From Lachnospiraceae bacterium (GTDB lineage Bacteria; Bacillota; Clostridia; Lachnospirales; Lachnospiraceae): 64,000 nt of DNA. Shown here piece after piece: positions 50,096 through 60,375 of this stretch. The DNA lies in contig JAIKZI010000039.1 in NCBI GenBank assembly GCA_024682375.1, positions 144,338-208,337 of the forward strand, read 5' to 3'. Position numbers and translations under genes: made by a program. Numbering within the stretch: the first letter of the stretch is position 1; each line of letters opens with the position of its first letter. The notes beneath the pieces were generated by a model, which saw only the letters and a list, made by a program, of their open reading frames with translations, had not been told where the DNA came from and made no database searches.

Positions 50096-51871
50096 TATTT
50101 CTAGCTCATCTATAAACCTTGAGCGCTTATATTTTCTTTCACCGATACTTTCAGTAAAGCATATTATGAGTTCTCTTTTTGCCCTTGTGATTGCAACATA
50201 AAACATACGTCTTTCCTCTTCTATGTCGCCCTCATGCATCGACTTATTGGCAGGAGTAATTCCATCGTTTGCATCAATAATATATACGGTATTATACTCC
50301 AACCCCTTTGCCCCGTGAAAAGTTCGTAAATTCACGCCATTCTCTTTTGATTCTATTCCATGCGTGTTCTCCTCAACATATCGTCTAAAATCGGATATAG
50401 AGCCAATATATCGTCCATAATCCATAAGCGAATCCACTATTTCAAGGAAGTAATCAAATTCGAGTTCATATTCCTTACAATACCTCTTTAAATATTCATC
50501 ATATTTAAGAGTTTTTCGTAAAAATACCATAAGTGCAAACGGTTTCATTCTTTGCATCATCATAAAACTATTTTGAAGGCCTTCTAAGAATTTTCTCTCT
50601 TCCGTAATCAAAGTCGAATCCATTAGTATTTTCGAAAAATCCACTTTTTCACTTGTAAAATACTTCCTGTAAAAAGTTTTATCTAAAAATGAAAGTACCT
50701 TAAATACATCCTGCCTTTGATAGATTCCAGTTGCAATATTGATTACCGAGATAATATCTGAAACAATTCTTTTATTATCTGTACTAAGCCTTCTAAAATT
50801 AACAGGAATTCTATTATTAACAAGTTCATTTACGATTCTATTTGCCCTTATATTATTTCTATATAAAACAGCTATATTCTTTGGTTCTATTCCAGAGGAC
50901 AACTGTTTTTTTATATCTTGTACTATAAACTTAGCTTCTTTTTGAGAATCAATAAAATTATGAACTTCAATCCTTGCCTTAGCGTCAAAAGCAGAGTACT
51001 GATTTTTATCAAATCTGGATTTATTATTTGAAATAAGCTTTGATGAAATCTCGACTATTTCTTTTAGAGACCTATAATTCTTTTCTAATTTGTAGATTTT
51101 ACAATCAGGGTAAGTCTTTTCAAAATCGAGCATTATTTTAGGATTGGCTCCACGGAAACCATAAATAGACTGGTCCTCATCGCCAACTGCAAAAATATTT
51201 TGTTCCTCTCCTGAAAGCATCTTTATTACCGAAAATTGTAAATCATTCATATCCTGTGCTTCATCTACCAGGATATAATCAAAGCGTTTTTGCCATTTAG
51301 AAAGTATATTGGGATTTTCTTGAAACATCTTCAAGGCGAAATTAATCATATCTCCAAAATCGACATACTTCATGTCTTCTTTTAGAGACTCATACTGTTT
51401 TATTATTTTAGAAATTTTGTCCCCTTTTTCGTCAAATTCCCCTGTCTGATTCAGCTTATATCGAAGCATTTTCTTTTCAAAAAGTGAATAGAATTCCGGA
51501 AAAAAATCATTATAAATTCCACTTTTCAAAAAAGCCTTTTTTATAAGGAATTTCTTTTCTTCTCCAATCAAAATATTCTCTCTGGTGTATCCTTTTTCCT
51601 CAGAAAGAATATGAAAGAAAATAGAATGAAACGTTCCGAAAACCGGAGATTCAACCTTTGAATCCAAAGTTTCGAAACGATTCTTCATAGACAAAGCAGC
51701 ATCCTTTGTAAAGGTTATTACAAGGATGCGCTTCGGATCTATCTTCTTATTACGGATTAGAAAGAATAATCTTTCGATAATAACTGTTGTCTTTCCAGAA
51801 CCTGGAGATGCGACTACAAGAGTCGGTCCGTCCTCTGTTTCAACGGCCGATCTCTGCGCTTCATCTAACAA
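50090..51871 (-). CDS. UvrD/PcrA-like superfamily 1A DNA helicase
   Basis: This 593-residue ATP-dependent helicase has Walker A ASPGSGKTT, motif Ia ITFTKDAALSMKNRF, motif II VDEAQD, motif III GDEDQSIYGFRGA, motif V RTFHGAKGLEYNTVYIID and motif VI YVAITRAKREL. All core motifs are intact. It is shorter than UvrD or PcrA (about 720 residues), with reduced 1B/2B regions, so it is a separate paralogue. The start is TTG at 51871 with GGGGGAT upstream. It lies 17 nt after gltX. Repair or recombination role is inferred. Confidence 0.88.
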   Translation of the reverse strand: MLDEAQRSAVETEDGPTLVVASPGSGKTTVIIERLFFLIRNKKIDPKRILVITFTKDAALSMKNRFETLDSKVESPVFGTFHSIFFHILSEEKGYTRENILIGEEKKFLIKKAFLKSGIYNDFFPEFYSLFEKKMLRYKLNQTGEFDEKGDKISKIIKQYESLKEDMKYVDFGDMINFALKMFQENPNILSKWQKRFDYILVDEAQDMNDLQFSVIKMLSGEEQNIFAVGDEDQSIYGFRGANPKIMLDFEKTYPDCKIYKLEKNYRSLKEIVEISSKLISNNKSRFDKNQYSAFDAKARIEVHNFIDSQKEAKFIVQDIKKQLSSGIEPKNIAVLYRNNIRANRIVNELVNNRIPVNFRRLSTDNKRIVSDIISVINIATGIYQRQDVFKVLSFLDKTFYRKYFTSEKVDFSKILMDSTLITEERKFLEGLQNSFMMMQRMKPFALMVFLRKTLKYDEYLKRYCKEYELEFDYFLEIVDSLMDYGRYIGSISDFRRYVEENTHGIESKENGVNLRTFHGAKGLEYNTVYIIDANDGITPANKSMHEGDIEEERRMFYVAITRAKRELIICFTESIGERKYKRSRFIDELEIL

Positions 51872-51888
51872 ACATTATCCCCCGTAAA

Positions 51889-53358
51889 TTAGATTTCTTT
51901 TTCAAGTTTTAAAATCGCATTCTTAATACGATTGATAGATTCGTCTTTGCCAAGAATTTCCATAAGCTGAGTAGCTCCACCAGGTGTGCTCATCTTTCCT
52001 GATACAGCTGTACGAAGTGGCCACATAACGAATCCAGTCTTGTATTCATGTTCTTCTCCAAACTTCTTAAGAACAGCAAATAGATTATCATTTGAATAAT
52101 CATCTGTTTCTTCAAGAACTGGAAGTACTTCTTTAAGAAGTGCAAGTGAGTTCTCTGGTGTAGTCTTCATCTTCTTATGTGTGTACATAGACATGTCATA
52201 GTCAGGAACTGCCTTCAAAAAGTCGATATGCTCTTCGATTTCTGGGAAGATTTCAATACGACTCTTTACAAGTTCAGCAATCTTTCTCTGATCCATTCCA
52301 TCAGGAACAGCCTCATCGAGGTATGGCTTAGCAAGTTCCATAAATCTGTCCAAATCCATAGCCTTTAGATACTCACCATTCATCCACTTAAGCTTGCCAT
52401 AATCAAATACGGCTGGTGACTTACCAATTCTATGGTAATCGAATTCTTTAACAAGTTCAGGAAGACTGAAGATTTCCTGATTTCCTTCTGGGCTCCATCC
52501 AAGAAGAGCTACGAAGTTTACGATAGCTTCTGTTACGAATCCCTTCTCAACAAGGTCTTCGAATGATGAATGTCCACTACGCTTCGAAAGCTTCTGGTGC
52601 TCCTCATTTGTGATAAGTGGACAATGAATATACTTAGGTACTTCCCAACCAAAAGCTTCATAAAGTCTATTGTACTTAGGTGAAGAAGAAAGGTACTCAT
52701 TTCCTCTTACTACATGAGTGATTCCCATCAAATGATCATCTACTACATTAGCAAAGTTATATGTTGGGAAACCATCTGATTTGATAAGAATCATATCATC
52801 AAGCTCTGAGTTATCTACTGTGATATCTCCGTATAACTCGTCATGGAATGTTGTAGTACCAGTTCTTGGGTTATTCTGTCTGATTACAAAAGGCTTACCT
52901 TCTGCAAGATTCTTCTCAACCTCTTCCTTTGAAAGTGAAAGACAATGCTTGTCATATACAGAGATTGTCTTTGTCTCACCATCAGCAGTAATATCCTGCT
53001 TTAAGCTATCAAGTCTTTCCTGGTCACAGAAGCAATAATATGCCTCTCCCTTTTCGATAAGCTTCTTAGCATATTCCATGTAGATACCAGCTGCCTGTCT
53101 TTCAGACTGAACATAAGGTCCTACACCTTTATCTTTGTCAGGGCCTTCATCATGAACGAGTCCAGTTTCCTTCATTGTACGATAGATAATATCTACAGCA
53201 CCTTCGACTAATCTTTCCTGATCAGTATCTTCGATTCTAAGAATATAATCTCCGCCTTCATGTTTTGCAATCAAGTAAGTATACAATGCAGTTCTTAGGT
53301 TACCAACGTGCATTCTTCCTGTTGGGCTTGGTGCAAATCTCGTTCTAACTTTTGCCAT
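51889..53358 (-). CDS. gltX: Glutamyl-tRNA synthetase
   Basis: This 489-residue class I synthetase charges tRNA-Glu. It has the HIGH-type motif [12 protein letters not shown] near residues 9-20 and the KMSKS-type motif KLSKRSG near 245-250, then the anticodon-binding C-terminal part. AAAGGAG supports the ATG. It is in the middle of the long minus-strand run between the membrane coiled-coil gene and the helicase. Single copy here; whether it is discriminating cannot be judged. Confidence 0.96.
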   Translation of the reverse strand: MAKVRTRFAPSPTGRMHVGNLRTALYTYLIAKHEGGDYILRIEDTDQERLVEGAVDIIYRTMKETGLVHDEGPDKDKGVGPYVQSERQAAGIYMEYAKKLIEKGEAYYCFCDQERLDSLKQDITADGETKTISVYDKHCLSLSKEEVEKNLAEGKPFVIRQNNPRTGTTTFHDELYGDITVDNSELDDMILIKSDGFPTYNFANVVDDHLMGITHVVRGNEYLSSSPKYNRLYEAFGWEVPKYIHCPLITNEEHQKLSKRSGHSSFEDLVEKGFVTEAIVNFVALLGWSPEGNQEIFSLPELVKEFDYHRIGKSPAVFDYGKLKWMNGEYLKAMDLDRFMELAKPYLDEAVPDGMDQRKIAELVKSRIEIFPEIEEHIDFLKAVPDYDMSMYTHKKMKTTPENSLALLKEVLPVLEETDDYSNDNLFAVLKKFGEEHEYKTGFVMWPLRTAVSGKMSTPGGATQLMEILGKDESINRIKNAILKLEKEI

Positions 53359-53387
53359 TTTATTACTCCTTTATTTTTTCGCCTAAA

Positions 53388-54572
53388 TTAGGCTCTTTTA
53401 TATTGATTCAATCCGCAGAGCTTATCTACCGAATGAATAATCTCAAGTATCTCAGGAACGAAGAAATTATGTTCCTGCATAACCCTATCAATTTCATCTC
53501 TTTCGAGTTTGACAGATTCAGTATTATGGTTGATCTGGTCTCTAATCTTCTGTCGTCTAACAATGAGACGATGTTTAACCTCAACCATCTCATCATGATT
53601 TACCAAGGCTCTGGCCTGATATTCCCAAATCTTTGAATCATATAGTTTCTTCGACTCAAGGAATTCCATAAACTGTTCAACACAGAACTCCATATCTCTA
53701 TTATTTCTTCTATAGAGATCTCTTTCAGCCTTTTCAATCTGATAATTATTAAAAATATATTCCAACTCCATAGCTGACTCTACACTATAACGATTATAGA
53801 CGTAACGCACAGCATTAGTTATATTAGCATATTTCATCCTTGATGAGTTAAGCATCGGGATAATTTTGTTCAAATATTTTAAAGAACGCTTCCTTCTACG
53901 CCTGATTGATGAAGACCAGGCAAAGAACAGGGAAAAAGATACCCCGCCGAAAACAAGCAATGCCACGAAATACCATGTTATATCTTTATCCGAGGTATTG
54001 TCAAAGAAAAGAATAATAGCAAGTGCTAATAGACAGATGAAAAAAAGAAGAATCGATACAATTCTAGAATTTTTCTCCGCTCTTTTTATATTTTCTCTTT
54101 CTATTTCAATAGCATTCTTTTCACCTTCAAGATGATGCATATCCTTTTCAAGAGAATGCTGATATATCTCATTTTCCTTTAGTCTCAAAATAGTATTAGG
54201 AACATCTTCAAAATTCTCTTCCATCATAGTGTAGTTTTCTTCAGATATTCTCTTTTCTCTATGTTCAAAACTAGATCTGGAACGAGATAGCTCGACAATC
54301 TTTCCAGCTAAAACCTTAAGATCAGCTCTCTCCTCTTCAGGCATATTTTCCAAAATATCAATATCATTTAGATACTTTGTAACAATTCTATACTCTTTCT
54401 TTTCAGCCTCGATTTCTTTTGTATTAGAAACGATCTGTTCACAGGAATCTAGAATATATCTCTCCAGTTTCTTAGGATCGTCCCAATCATCAAGTGTACG
54501 TATTTCTTCTAGAGTTCGATTAAATGCCTGATCTAGATTTTCCTTCTTTTTCTTCTTACCAAATCCAAACAT
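53388..54572 (-). CDS. Coiled-coil membrane protein of unknown function
   Basis: This 394-residue protein has a basic MFGFGKKKKK start, a long acidic coiled coil (about 15-168), two adjacent transmembrane helices (about 173-192 and 201-222), a basic RRRRKR stop-transfer stretch, and a second helical half (about 230-394). Both long halves are therefore cytoplasmic. I recognise no domain. It is the fourth gene of the DUF5717/Hsp70-like/TPR set, 17 nt after the TPR gene, and may be its membrane anchor (inference). Confidence 0.75.
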   Translation of the reverse strand: MFGFGKKKKKENLDQAFNRTLEEIRTLDDWDDPKKLERYILDSCEQIVSNTKEIEAEKKEYRIVTKYLNDIDILENMPEEERADLKVLAGKIVELSRSRSSFEHREKRISEENYTMMEENFEDVPNTILRLKENEIYQHSLEKDMHHLEGEKNAIEIERENIKRAEKNSRIVSILLFFICLLALAIILFFDNTSDKDITWYFVALLVFGGVSFSLFFAWSSSIRRRRKRSLKYLNKIIPMLNSSRMKYANITNAVRYVYNRYSVESAMELEYIFNNYQIEKAERDLYRRNNRDMEFCVEQFMEFLESKKLYDSKIWEYQARALVNHDEMVEVKHRLIVRRQKIRDQINHNTESVKLERDEIDRVMQEHNFFVPEILEIIHSVDKLCGLNQYKRA

Positions 54573-54589
54573 AGTCTCTCCCCTATTAA

Positions 54590-55405
54590 TTAAATACCAC
54601 TATTCTTCTCATATTCACTTTCCCAAATGCCTACCAGAGCGGCAAGTGATTTTGGATCTTGTGAATACGCCTTTTCCACCTTGGCTTTAAAAGATTCTAC
54701 ACTCGAAGAGTTTATAGAATTATTAAATTCATCTTTAACAACTTCAACTAAATCAGGTGGAACCAGGTATCTATCTACAACAGCTTTAAATGCATTCTCA
54801 TCATTCATCAAAAGAACACAATGTAACAGAGCTTTTATAGATTCAGTACGTCTATTTTTTTCATAGGCACTATTAAAACATTCTTTAGCTTCTTCAAAGA
54901 AAAACATCCTAGAATAGCAAACACCTAAATTGTAAAAAACATCTCCTTCATTTACAACGCTTAGTTTCAAATTCTTTCTGTCTTCTAGAATTGAAGTATA
55001 TTCTAGCACCGCATCTGAAAGACGGTCAGAATGAAGCAATCTGTCTGCCCTGATTTTTCTGATTTCAGCTTCACTTTTATTTTCCAATGCCTGAATACGG
55101 TCAATTGTTTTCTTTAAATCGCTCTCAGTCAAATATCCACAATTACTTAGTAGACGTCCAACAAAAATATGTAAAGAAGCACCTTCGGCAATCAAATCAT
55201 CCAACTCACGTTTTAATGCAGGAAGATGTAATTCTTCTCCAACCCAGTTAGTAAAGTCGCCTGTCATAATATCTTCACTAAGCATATCAGTATGCTTAAA
55301 AGCTAGATGAGATAGCTCCTCTAAAGAATAGATATTTATACCGAAGTCATCCATGTAATATGGTGTTCCGGCTAAAGGAATCTTGCAAAGTATCAAATCG
55401 CCCAT
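54590..55405 (-). CDS. TPR-containing protein of the Hsp70-like cluster
   Basis: This 271-residue protein has an N-terminal part with LDDFGINIYSLEEL-like features (about 1-110) and tetratricopeptide-type helices from about 110 to 265 (DVFYNLGVCYSRMFFFEEAKECFNSAYEKN). No signal peptide or transmembrane helix. It overlaps the Hsp70-like gene by one nt, with GGAGGAAG as RBS, so the two are translationally coupled. TPR proteins often are Hsp70 partners, which suits the pairing. The N-terminal half is unassigned. Confidence 0.75.
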   Translation of the reverse strand: MGDLILCKIPLAGTPYYMDDFGINIYSLEELSHLAFKHTDMLSEDIMTGDFTNWVGEELHLPALKRELDDLIAEGASLHIFVGRLLSNCGYLTESDLKKTIDRIQALENKSEAEIRKIRADRLLHSDRLSDAVLEYTSILEDRKNLKLSVVNEGDVFYNLGVCYSRMFFFEEAKECFNSAYEKNRRTESIKALLHCVLLMNDENAFKAVVDRYLVPPDLVEVVKDEFNNSINSSSVESFKAKVEKAYSQDPKSLAALVGIWESEYEKNSGI

Positions 55406-56640
55406 TATGCTTCCTCCTTTAGTTTGATTCTATGAACATAATTCATAGATGATCCTGGAGCTATTTCTCCAAAACCTAAATCTCTGATATTAACTTCTAC
55501 TTCCGTATCAGATACAGCTTTCGCATTTATACGAAGTCTTGTAGTTCCTTCTTCTCTATCAGGTAAATCATCTAATACAAGCTTTTCTATAGAAGCTGTC
55601 CTGCTCTCAGGTCTTTGAACCCAAAATTCAATTTCTTTAGAGCCAAACAAAATAACTTCACATTCTCCCTGACTCTGAAACCAACTTTCCCCGGCATCAA
55701 GAATTGTAAAGAACTGCATCTTATTGTCATCATTTACTTTAAGAGAAAGGTTCATCTTTAATTCATTTGAACCAATATAAACATAATTAAAATTGGAGTT
55801 TTCCTGCTTTACATATCCTGCAAAACATGCTCCCTTAGAATAAAGATTCTTTCCAATAAATACTCTTCTATTCTCTAAAAGATATTCCATGGATGATTTC
55901 ATCCACCCACCGTCAAAGCCGTCTCCTACAAGGTATACGCTAGAAATTGAATTATCTTTTAATAAAGCTCTAAGTACGCTTAAAAGAGATTCATCCTTTT
56001 TTAGTTTTCCAAGTGTATCCTTTCCAGATTTAAGCTTTACAGTAATTGGAGTTGTATGTCTATCTAAACTCAAAAAAGTATAAGCGATATCAGATTTATC
56101 ACAATCCAAAAGCAAAACATCATGCATAAAAGTTGTGGCATCCTGATTCAATGCATAATAATAAAAAGCCTCCATATAATCGATAACAAGAAGTCTATCT
56201 TCAGGCAATGACAACTTATTTGTAATAATCGAACAAAGTTCAGCCATATCCAGTGAAAGTGATGGAACTGTAATAACAAGCTTCTTAACAGAATTTGCAT
56301 TGACAGGCATTCCGGATATTTCGAGCAAATGCTTTATATAAATAGTAAGAAGATCTCTTGAAGAATAAATCTTTCCATCTATTCTTATTTCATTATTAGA
56401 TAAAGCATTATTGAGAAGATTTTCAGCCTCCTCTGCGCTGCCTTCAGCTATCATATTCTTAGCTTCTTTGCCATAGAACCACTGATCCAAGCCTTTTCTC
56501 TTTGCTAAGCAAGTAGGAATCTGAAACTCTTCACTTCCCATAACAGTACTTACGCTTCCTGGTTCTTTCATGGAAGAATTGTAATAGCTCAATATTGTAT
56601 TTTTAATTCCTAAATCAATTCCGAAAAAAATGCCTTCCAC
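55405..56640 (-). CDS. Hsp70/actin-fold protein (DUF5716-type) with degenerate phosphate loop
   Basis: This 411-residue protein shows Hsp70 landmarks: phosphate-1 loop FGIDLGIKNT (6-15), YGKEAKN (57-62), LVITVPS (121-127), adenosine motif LVGDGFDGG (238-245) and SKGACFAG (268-275). Phosphate-2, normally DxGGGT, is DCDKSD (179-184), so ATP hydrolysis is doubtful. A beta-rich tail (about 330-411) replaces the usual substrate domain and lid. The start is GTG with GGAGAGAAGTA. It lies 18 nt after the 1223-aa gene. I assign DUF5716 from memory. Confidence 0.78.
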   Translation of the reverse strand: MEGIFFGIDLGIKNTILSYYNSSMKEPGSVSTVMGSEEFQIPTCLAKRKGLDQWFYGKEAKNMIAEGSAEEAENLLNNALSNNEIRIDGKIYSSRDLLTIYIKHLLEISGMPVNANSVKKLVITVPSLSLDMAELCSIITNKLSLPEDRLLVIDYMEAFYYYALNQDATTFMHDVLLLDCDKSDIAYTFLSLDRHTTPITVKLKSGKDTLGKLKKDESLLSVLRALLKDNSISSVYLVGDGFDGGWMKSSMEYLLENRRVFIGKNLYSKGACFAGYVKQENSNFNYVYIGSNELKMNLSLKVNDDNKMQFFTILDAGESWFQSQGECEVILFGSKEIEFWVQRPESRTASIEKLVLDDLPDREEGTTRLRINAKAVSDTEVEVNIRDLGFGEIAPGSSMNYVHRIKLKEEA

Positions 56641-56658
56641 TACTTCTCTCCAAAAATT

Positions 56659-59600
56659 CTACAAACCAGAAAACAAATCTCTAGTAACAATATCCAAGCT
56701 TCCATATTCACTGAGCGAATTCTTTAAATCCAGATTCTCTGAAAGCATCATTGAATACTTCATATGATTGATTCTATCAAATCTACCCTCTTCCTGCTTC
56801 TCAAAATAATCAGGTCCAGATATTCTTCCTTCTTTTATAACCTCGCCATCTTTTTTCCCTTCAATAATCTTATAAGTAATAATATCTCCGGTAAAAAGCA
56901 CGAACATACGAATATATAATCCAGAATAAACTTCCGGCAAAGGAACAGTATATTCCTCATTATCATTCTTTTTTATTCTACAGAAAAGTCTAGCTCCGGT
57001 TTTATAAGGAATGCTTATAAAACTTCTATCATTCAAGTGATATTTAATACGCAGTCCCTTAGGCGCTGATTTAAAGAACGGGAATCTGATATTTCTAGAG
57101 ATATAATATCTCAAATACTTATCCAAAGTCTTATACTCTTCTTTTGAAAGGTTTTCCTGTTCACAAAGGAACTTGATAAGTGAGATTCTCATACTATCAT
57201 TAACATTATCATCTAAAACGACTGAACGATAAAGTTCATTAATAAAACAATCAGGAAGTGCAGCATCTGAAAGAATGTTTTCTCTACTCCAGAATGTCAA
57301 AAAGGCTTCCTTCACCATCCTATTATGTCTGTCTCCAAGAAATGCTTTAAAAATATCTTCTGGGAAATGTTCCTTAAAAGATGTGTAAATCATCTGGAAA
57401 ATGATTCTCTCAGCAAATCCTTCCTGTTTAACATCACATTCTTTGCATACGGAAAAAATCTTCTCCATACACTCTGTTGCACCGGAATAAAACTTTGCCA
57501 AATAGCTTGCACTCGCCTGCGAAGCATAACCCTTCATAAGTAAATTTGAAGCCAAAAGTAATAATGTATCATCTGATGCAAACTCTAAGTAAACAATCAT
57601 TACATTTACAAGATTGAGCATAAGTTTCGGATCACAATCTGAAGCATCAACCACCTTTATATACTCATAAGCTTCTTCAAATTTATGAGATCTAATCGCA
57701 TAAGATACTATCTCTTTTACAATATATTTAGGTAGAGAAAGCTTATTTCTTCTAGTCCAAATATATGAAAGAATAATATCCTCTTTCATATTGTCTTTTA
57801 AAAGAGCATATATTTCATCATAACGTCTAACCAAGAAATCAGAGTCAAAATCACTATTCTTAAATATAGATTCAATAAACGGAATATCCTTGTTTGTAAA
57901 AGCTACATTCTCATCTTCTCTTGTAAGATTATAAAGCATAGCAGGAACAGAATGACTATATCTTTCCGGAAGCATTCCATCATCTGTATCCAATCTAATA
58001 ATAGGATCCATGACATATAATTCTCTATCACTATGAACTGTACCGTCCATATCGACAAGGAATATTCTATAGTTCTTATCTGTTATAGGTACATATGCAA
58101 TATTATTAACTATAGGGCATACTACAGATTTTCTATAGCAATCCTGATACAAAATAATCTGTTTTGCTTCTTCTCTCAAAACTGCAACACGATTGATAAA
58201 CAAAAATGGAACAACAAGTTCAGAAAAAGCTGCAAAATTATGATTATGATCCATCATCTCCTGATAAATCACAGTGAGATTATCATCAATTCTCTCCTGT
58301 TGCATCTCTGCAAGCGCAAAGCTTTCAATATCAGGTAAATACTCTCTATATAATCTTGGATGTTTGTTCTGATTTGCAATCATAGCAACATAGAGAAAAG
58401 CTCTTCTTTCTATGCTTAGATTACTTGGATATCTAAAATATAAAAGTACAGATTCTGGGATTTCTTCTACACTATCAAGTGGAAGAGAGTTTAAATATGC
58501 CTCAAATAAACCAGAAACATTGATTCCCTCTTCAATACCCTTTTTATACCATTTTGAATATTCTTTAGAAAACTTCTCATTTTTAATTAGATAATTCAAA
58601 ATAGCTTCTAATAATTCAAAAGAACTATCCGTCTTATATGCAGTGGTTACTATTTCAAATACAATTCTATCGAATCCTTCACTTGCCCTGAGTAATCCAG
58701 CTAAAACAGAAATAATATCCATAGTAAAAGAATGATTCTTTCTGCCAAAGTTTAAAACTTTTACAGTAAATGGATCAAAACTCTGAACCAGATAAGGATG
58801 TAATTTAAATACATCTAATGCTTCTTCAAGAAGAAATGAAGAAACATATCCTGAATTTACCCACTGTTTAATATCTCTAAGTTTTCTGGCAGGATCATCC
58901 ATATATTCTTTTCTAAGATACAATAAAAATAGGAAAATTCGAGAATCCTCAGAATTCATTCTAAAAATCTTCTCTATTTCATCTGTAAGCTTTTCCTGAT
59001 AATGCTCATCAGGATCTATAAGAATACATAAATATAAAAGATAAGCCCATTCAAACTTACTATGATCTTTGATATCAGCCTTTAAATCTCTAATAAGCCA
59101 AAGAGCTTTTTGTCTCTCTCCATTTAGAATTCTGACATGAGAAAGCAATAATCTATCTAATATAGGCATACGATATGAAATATATTCTTCCTCATCTTCA
59201 GATGGTTTTCTGTCTAAATCTAAATCCCAGGTCTTCTCTTTTCTTTCGTGAATCTTTCCTTCATCATCGAAATAAATAGCTGCATCGCTAATAGAATTCT
59301 GGGATTCCTCTATTTTAAAGGAAATAATTAAATTTTGATATAATTTCTTGCTTAAGGCTGCAATACCCAGATTTCCAGTTCTATAAGATATCACATCTCT
59401 TAAAATTTCTGTACGAATTCTCTTCTTTCGAATCTCTAATTTTCTTTCACAATAATCCTCATCCAAAAGATTTGCATCGACAAAAACACTTCTATAAGTA
59501 GAGCCATCATAAAACTTGATTTCTCCACGATTCTTACCTTTATGCATTTTTTCCGTACGAATATAAAACTTATAATCGTACTCTCTTCCTAAGAATTCAT

Positions 59601-60330
59601 TTTCAGTAATTCTTCTCAAAGGTAAGTCAATAAAACTAGATGATGTAGTAATAAATAAATCGAGCTTTCCCCAGCTGGATCTAGTGATATTAATTGTGCC
59701 TCTCTGATCATCTGTAATATCATTAAACTCGATATTTTTAGCATCTAGTGTATAAGTTAATTTTGTATTTAATTTTGTTTCTTCAAGGAAATGCTGAAGA
59801 TTAATACCTGATGGTACAGCTTTTTGATATCCCTTATATAATACTCTGATATCTACCGGCTGTTTTTTTATAAATCTTTCAAATGTACGCGTTCTAAATA
59901 ACGTCAAGCCTTCGTTAAAATCAATTTCACAAAGCTTGCCGAAATCTTCTAACGTTTTGATTTCTCCTATAGATGAAATAAGTGGAGATGATTTGAAAGT
60001 GAATTTAAATGGGACTCTTACTTCGCCCATATTATAGACAACATCAAAATACCCTGTGAGTTCATCCACAGAGGTAAAAGAATTTGTAAGTGTATGGAAA
60101 GAAATATCTACACTCTTTCCATCAAAAGTTGGATTATCGATGCACACATAAGGGCTAGATGCATATACATAGCCCTTTATGTCCACATCATTTTTCGAAC
60201 CAATGGTAAAAGAGCCAGATATAATCTGCTCCTCATTACCATCTAATTCGATATTAGAAGGAGAAATATTAAGTTCTGGTTTTAAATCCTCAAACCTATC
60301 TTCTGAAATTTTCCAGATTCGCCTTTTCAA
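56659..60330 (-). CDS. Giant DUF5717-type protein: Ig-like N-terminus and helical solenoid
   Basis: This 1223-residue protein has two beta-sandwich-like regions at the N-terminus (about 10-115 and 190-300). A long helical repeat region follows (about 310-1080), with TPR/HEAT-like spacing, and then a beta-rich C-terminal part (about 1090-1223). There is no signal peptide, transmembrane helix or enzyme motif. The start is a TTG at 60330 with GGGAG nine nt upstream. It opens the four-gene cluster and is followed by the Hsp70-like gene. The size and solenoid shape suggest a scaffold (inference). DUF5717 is assigned from memory. Confidence 0.72.
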   Translation of the reverse strand: MKRRIWKISEDRFEDLKPELNISPSNIELDGNEEQIISGSFTIGSKNDVDIKGYVYASSPYVCIDNPTFDGKSVDISFHTLTNSFTSVDELTGYFDVVYNMGEVRVPFKFTFKSSPLISSIGEIKTLEDFGKLCEIDFNEGLTLFRTRTFERFIKKQPVDIRVLYKGYQKAVPSGINLQHFLEETKLNTKLTYTLDAKNIEFNDITDDQRGTINITRSSWGKLDLFITTSSSFIDLPLRRITENEFLGREYDYKFYIRTEKMHKGKNRGEIKFYDGSTYRSVFVDANLLDEDYCERKLEIRKKRIRTEILRDVISYRTGNLGIAALSKKLYQNLIISFKIEESQNSISDAAIYFDDEGKIHERKEKTWDLDLDRKPSEDEEEYISYRMPILDRLLLSHVRILNGERQKALWLIRDLKADIKDHSKFEWAYLLYLCILIDPDEHYQEKLTDEIEKIFRMNSEDSRIFLFLLYLRKEYMDDPARKLRDIKQWVNSGYVSSFLLEEALDVFKLHPYLVQSFDPFTVKVLNFGRKNHSFTMDIISVLAGLLRASEGFDRIVFEIVTTAYKTDSSFELLEAILNYLIKNEKFSKEYSKWYKKGIEEGINVSGLFEAYLNSLPLDSVEEIPESVLLYFRYPSNLSIERRAFLYVAMIANQNKHPRLYREYLPDIESFALAEMQQERIDDNLTVIYQEMMDHNHNFAAFSELVVPFLFINRVAVLREEAKQIILYQDCYRKSVVCPIVNNIAYVPITDKNYRIFLVDMDGTVHSDRELYVMDPIIRLDTDDGMLPERYSHSVPAMLYNLTREDENVAFTNKDIPFIESIFKNSDFDSDFLVRRYDEIYALLKDNMKEDIILSYIWTRRNKLSLPKYIVKEIVSYAIRSHKFEEAYEYIKVVDASDCDPKLMLNLVNVMIVYLEFASDDTLLLLASNLLMKGYASQASASYLAKFYSGATECMEKIFSVCKECDVKQEGFAERIIFQMIYTSFKEHFPEDIFKAFLGDRHNRMVKEAFLTFWSRENILSDAALPDCFINELYRSVVLDDNVNDSMRISLIKFLCEQENLSKEEYKTLDKYLRYYISRNIRFPFFKSAPKGLRIKYHLNDRSFISIPYKTGARLFCRIKKNDNEEYTVPLPEVYSGLYIRMFVLFTGDIITYKIIEGKKDGEVIKEGRISGPDYFEKQEEGRFDRINHMKYSMMLSENLDLKNSLSEYGSLDIVTRDLFSGL

Positions 60331-60375
60331 ACTATAATTCTCCCATTCCGTTTAGTAAAAATAATAAGTTAGTGT

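Noticed and set aside
60331-60375. Separate promoter for the DUF5717 cluster
   Set aside because: The 45-nt gap has no convincing -35/-10 pair; the cluster may depend on read-through from nfnAB or on a promoter inside the upstream gene.
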